The notes under the pieces are model-generated. The model saw only the letters and a list, made by a program, of their open reading frames with translations, had not been told where the DNA came from and made no database searches. A stretch of DNA of 64,000 nucleotides from Thiolapillus brandeum (GTDB lineage: Bacteria > Pseudomonadota > Gammaproteobacteria > Chromatiales > Chromatiaceae): positions 1,426,001 to 1,490,000 of the forward strand of contig NZ_AP012273.1 in NCBI RefSeq assembly GCF_000828615.1, in the 5' to 3' direction. Of this stretch, positions 63,083 through 64,000 are shown one piece after another. How positions within the stretch are numbered: the stretch's first letter is position 1; each line of letters starts with the position of its first letter. Position numbers and translations under genes: made by a program.

Positions 63083-63098
63083 GGCAGGAACAGGACCT

Positions 63099-64000
63099 AT
63101 GAACACTTTGAAAACCATAACCGTGATTCTTTTCCTGGCAATGGGAATTCTCACCTTTCCACTCCACGCAGAAAGAATCAAGGATCTTACGTCCATATCA
63201 GGAGTCAGAGAGAACCAGTTGGTCGGTTATGGCCTGGTCGTGGGGCTGGATGGTACCGGGGACAAGACCAGTCAGACCCAATTTACGGCACAGAGCTTAA
63301 AGAGCATGCTGGCCCAGCTTGGTGTAGTCGTCCCTCCTGGGGTCAACCCAAAACCCAAGAATGTTGCAGCGGTAATGCTCAGTGCCAAGCTTCCTGCTTT
63401 TGCCAAGCCTGGCCAGGCTATCGATGTCACTGTTTCTTCTCTTGGAAATGCCAAGAGCCTGCGGGGAGGAACTCTGCTGATGGCCCCTCTAAAGGGCGCA
63501 GACGGAAACGTCTATGCCATTGCACAAGGTAATCTTGTGGTTGGTGGGTTGGGTGTGGAAGGAAGTGATGGTTCCAAGATTACGGTCAATATTCCCAGCG
63601 TAGGACGTATTCCCAATGGCGCCATAGTGGAACGTTCTGTTCCCAGCCCTTTCTCCAGTGCTGATCACCTTGTTCTCAATCTGCATGATGCAGACTTCAC
63701 CACTGCCCACAGGATCGTGAAAGCGATCAATGGCGTGATTGGCGAGGGAACCGCCAAGGCACTGGATGGAGGATCCGTGGAAGTGAGAGCTCCCAGGGAT
63801 GCCGGACAGAAGGTGGGATTTGTTTCCATATTGGAAAATATCGTCCTGGAACCCGGTGAGGCACCTGCCAAGGTTGTGGTGAATTCCCGCACCGGCACAG
63901 TAGTTATCGGCAGTCATGTGCGGGTAATGCCGGCAGCTGTAGCCCATGGAACTCTCATCGTGACCATCTCTGAAGACACAGCGGTCAGTCAGCCCGGGCC
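63099..64000 (+). CDS. flgI: Flagellar P-ring protein FlgI, 3' end outside the window
   Basis: Start ATG 63099, with AGGAACAGGACCT upstream; runs past the right edge (300 complete codons seen). Signal peptide [17 protein letters not shown]..., cleavage after HA. Then [38 protein letters not shown], and the conserved [20 protein letters not shown]. FlgI builds the P-ring in the peptidoglycan, helped by FlgA. Confidence 0.97.
   Translation, partial: MNTLKTITVILFLAMGILTFPLHAERIKDLTSISGVRENQLVGYGLVVGLDGTGDKTSQTQFTAQSLKSMLAQLGVVVPPGVNPKPKNVAAVMLSAKLPAFAKPGQAIDVTVSSLGNAKSLRGGTLLMAPLKGADGNVYAIAQGNLVVGGLGVEGSDGSKITVNIPSVGRIPNGAIVERSVPSPFSSADHLVLNLHDADFTTAHRIVKAINGVIGEGTAKALDGGSVEVRAPRDAGQKVGFVSILENIVLEPGEAPAKVVVNSRTGTVVIGSHVRVMPAAVAHGTLIVTISEDTAVSQPG

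Overview
The window looks like chromosome of a gammaproteobacterium. Evidence is the conserved order thrS-infC-rpmI-rplT-pheS-pheT-ihfA-merR, LpxH (so a Gram-negative with lipid A), a FleQ/FlrA-type flagellar master regulator, and PomAB-type stator genes most like the sodium-driven family. Base composition is mid-50s percent GC by eye over the housekeeping genes and visibly lower between about 35 and 43 kb. I cannot name the species from sequence alone. No tRNA, rRNA or CRISPR array was seen.

Layout. 0-8.7 kb: end of rarA, then crcB, a DUF190 gene and serS; a small membrane protein and a BI-1/YccA protein on the minus strand; an OmpA-like envelope protein; then the translation block thrS, infC, rpmI, rplT. 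The thrS leader carries a hairpin that copies the anticodon arm of tRNA-Thr, and infC appears to use a non-AUG start. 8.8-13 kb: pheST, ihfA and a MerR regulator, closed by a strong terminator. 13-23 kb: envelope and redox genes: an Omp85-type barrel, a lipase-like hydrolase, an ArsR-rhodanese fusion, a periplasmic protein plus TlpA-like thioredoxin, a zinc-ribbon protein, an AEC carrier, an RRM protein, glycerate kinase, and a DUF455 ferritin-like protein. 23-29.2 kb: lpxH, two cyclophilins, cysS, and an operon of an AMP-phosphorylase-type enzyme with a PRPP-synthetase-like enzyme.

29.2-43 kb is an accessory surface-polysaccharide island. It begins next to a truncated IS1380-like transposase and holds an ABC exporter pair (Wzm/Wzt type), a giant sulfotransferase/coiled-coil/glycosyltransferase fusion, a sulfotransferase-like/methyltransferase fusion, a Wzz-like protein, another methyltransferase, and a three-part lipid-linked glycosylation module (membrane GT, GT2, GtrA). 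These genes together could make, modify, control the length of and export an envelope glycan. 43-49 kb: a STAS-like/UspA fusion, a methyltransferase-like membrane protein, two APC permeases, a phytase-like lipoprotein and a LysR regulator.

49.4-64 kb is a flagellar region: the sigma-54 activator FlrA/FleQ, then on the minus strand flgA, flgM, flgN, a GGDEF diguanylate cyclase and the unit motA-motB-PilZ, and on the plus strand flgBCDEFGH and the start of flgI. I could read sigma-54 promoters in opposite directions upstream of flgA and flgB, sigma-28 promoters upstream of motA and flgM, and an identical 14-bp FleQ-box-like palindrome upstream of both flrA and flgM. The motAB-PilZ unit is bracketed by two copies of a structured palindromic repeat.
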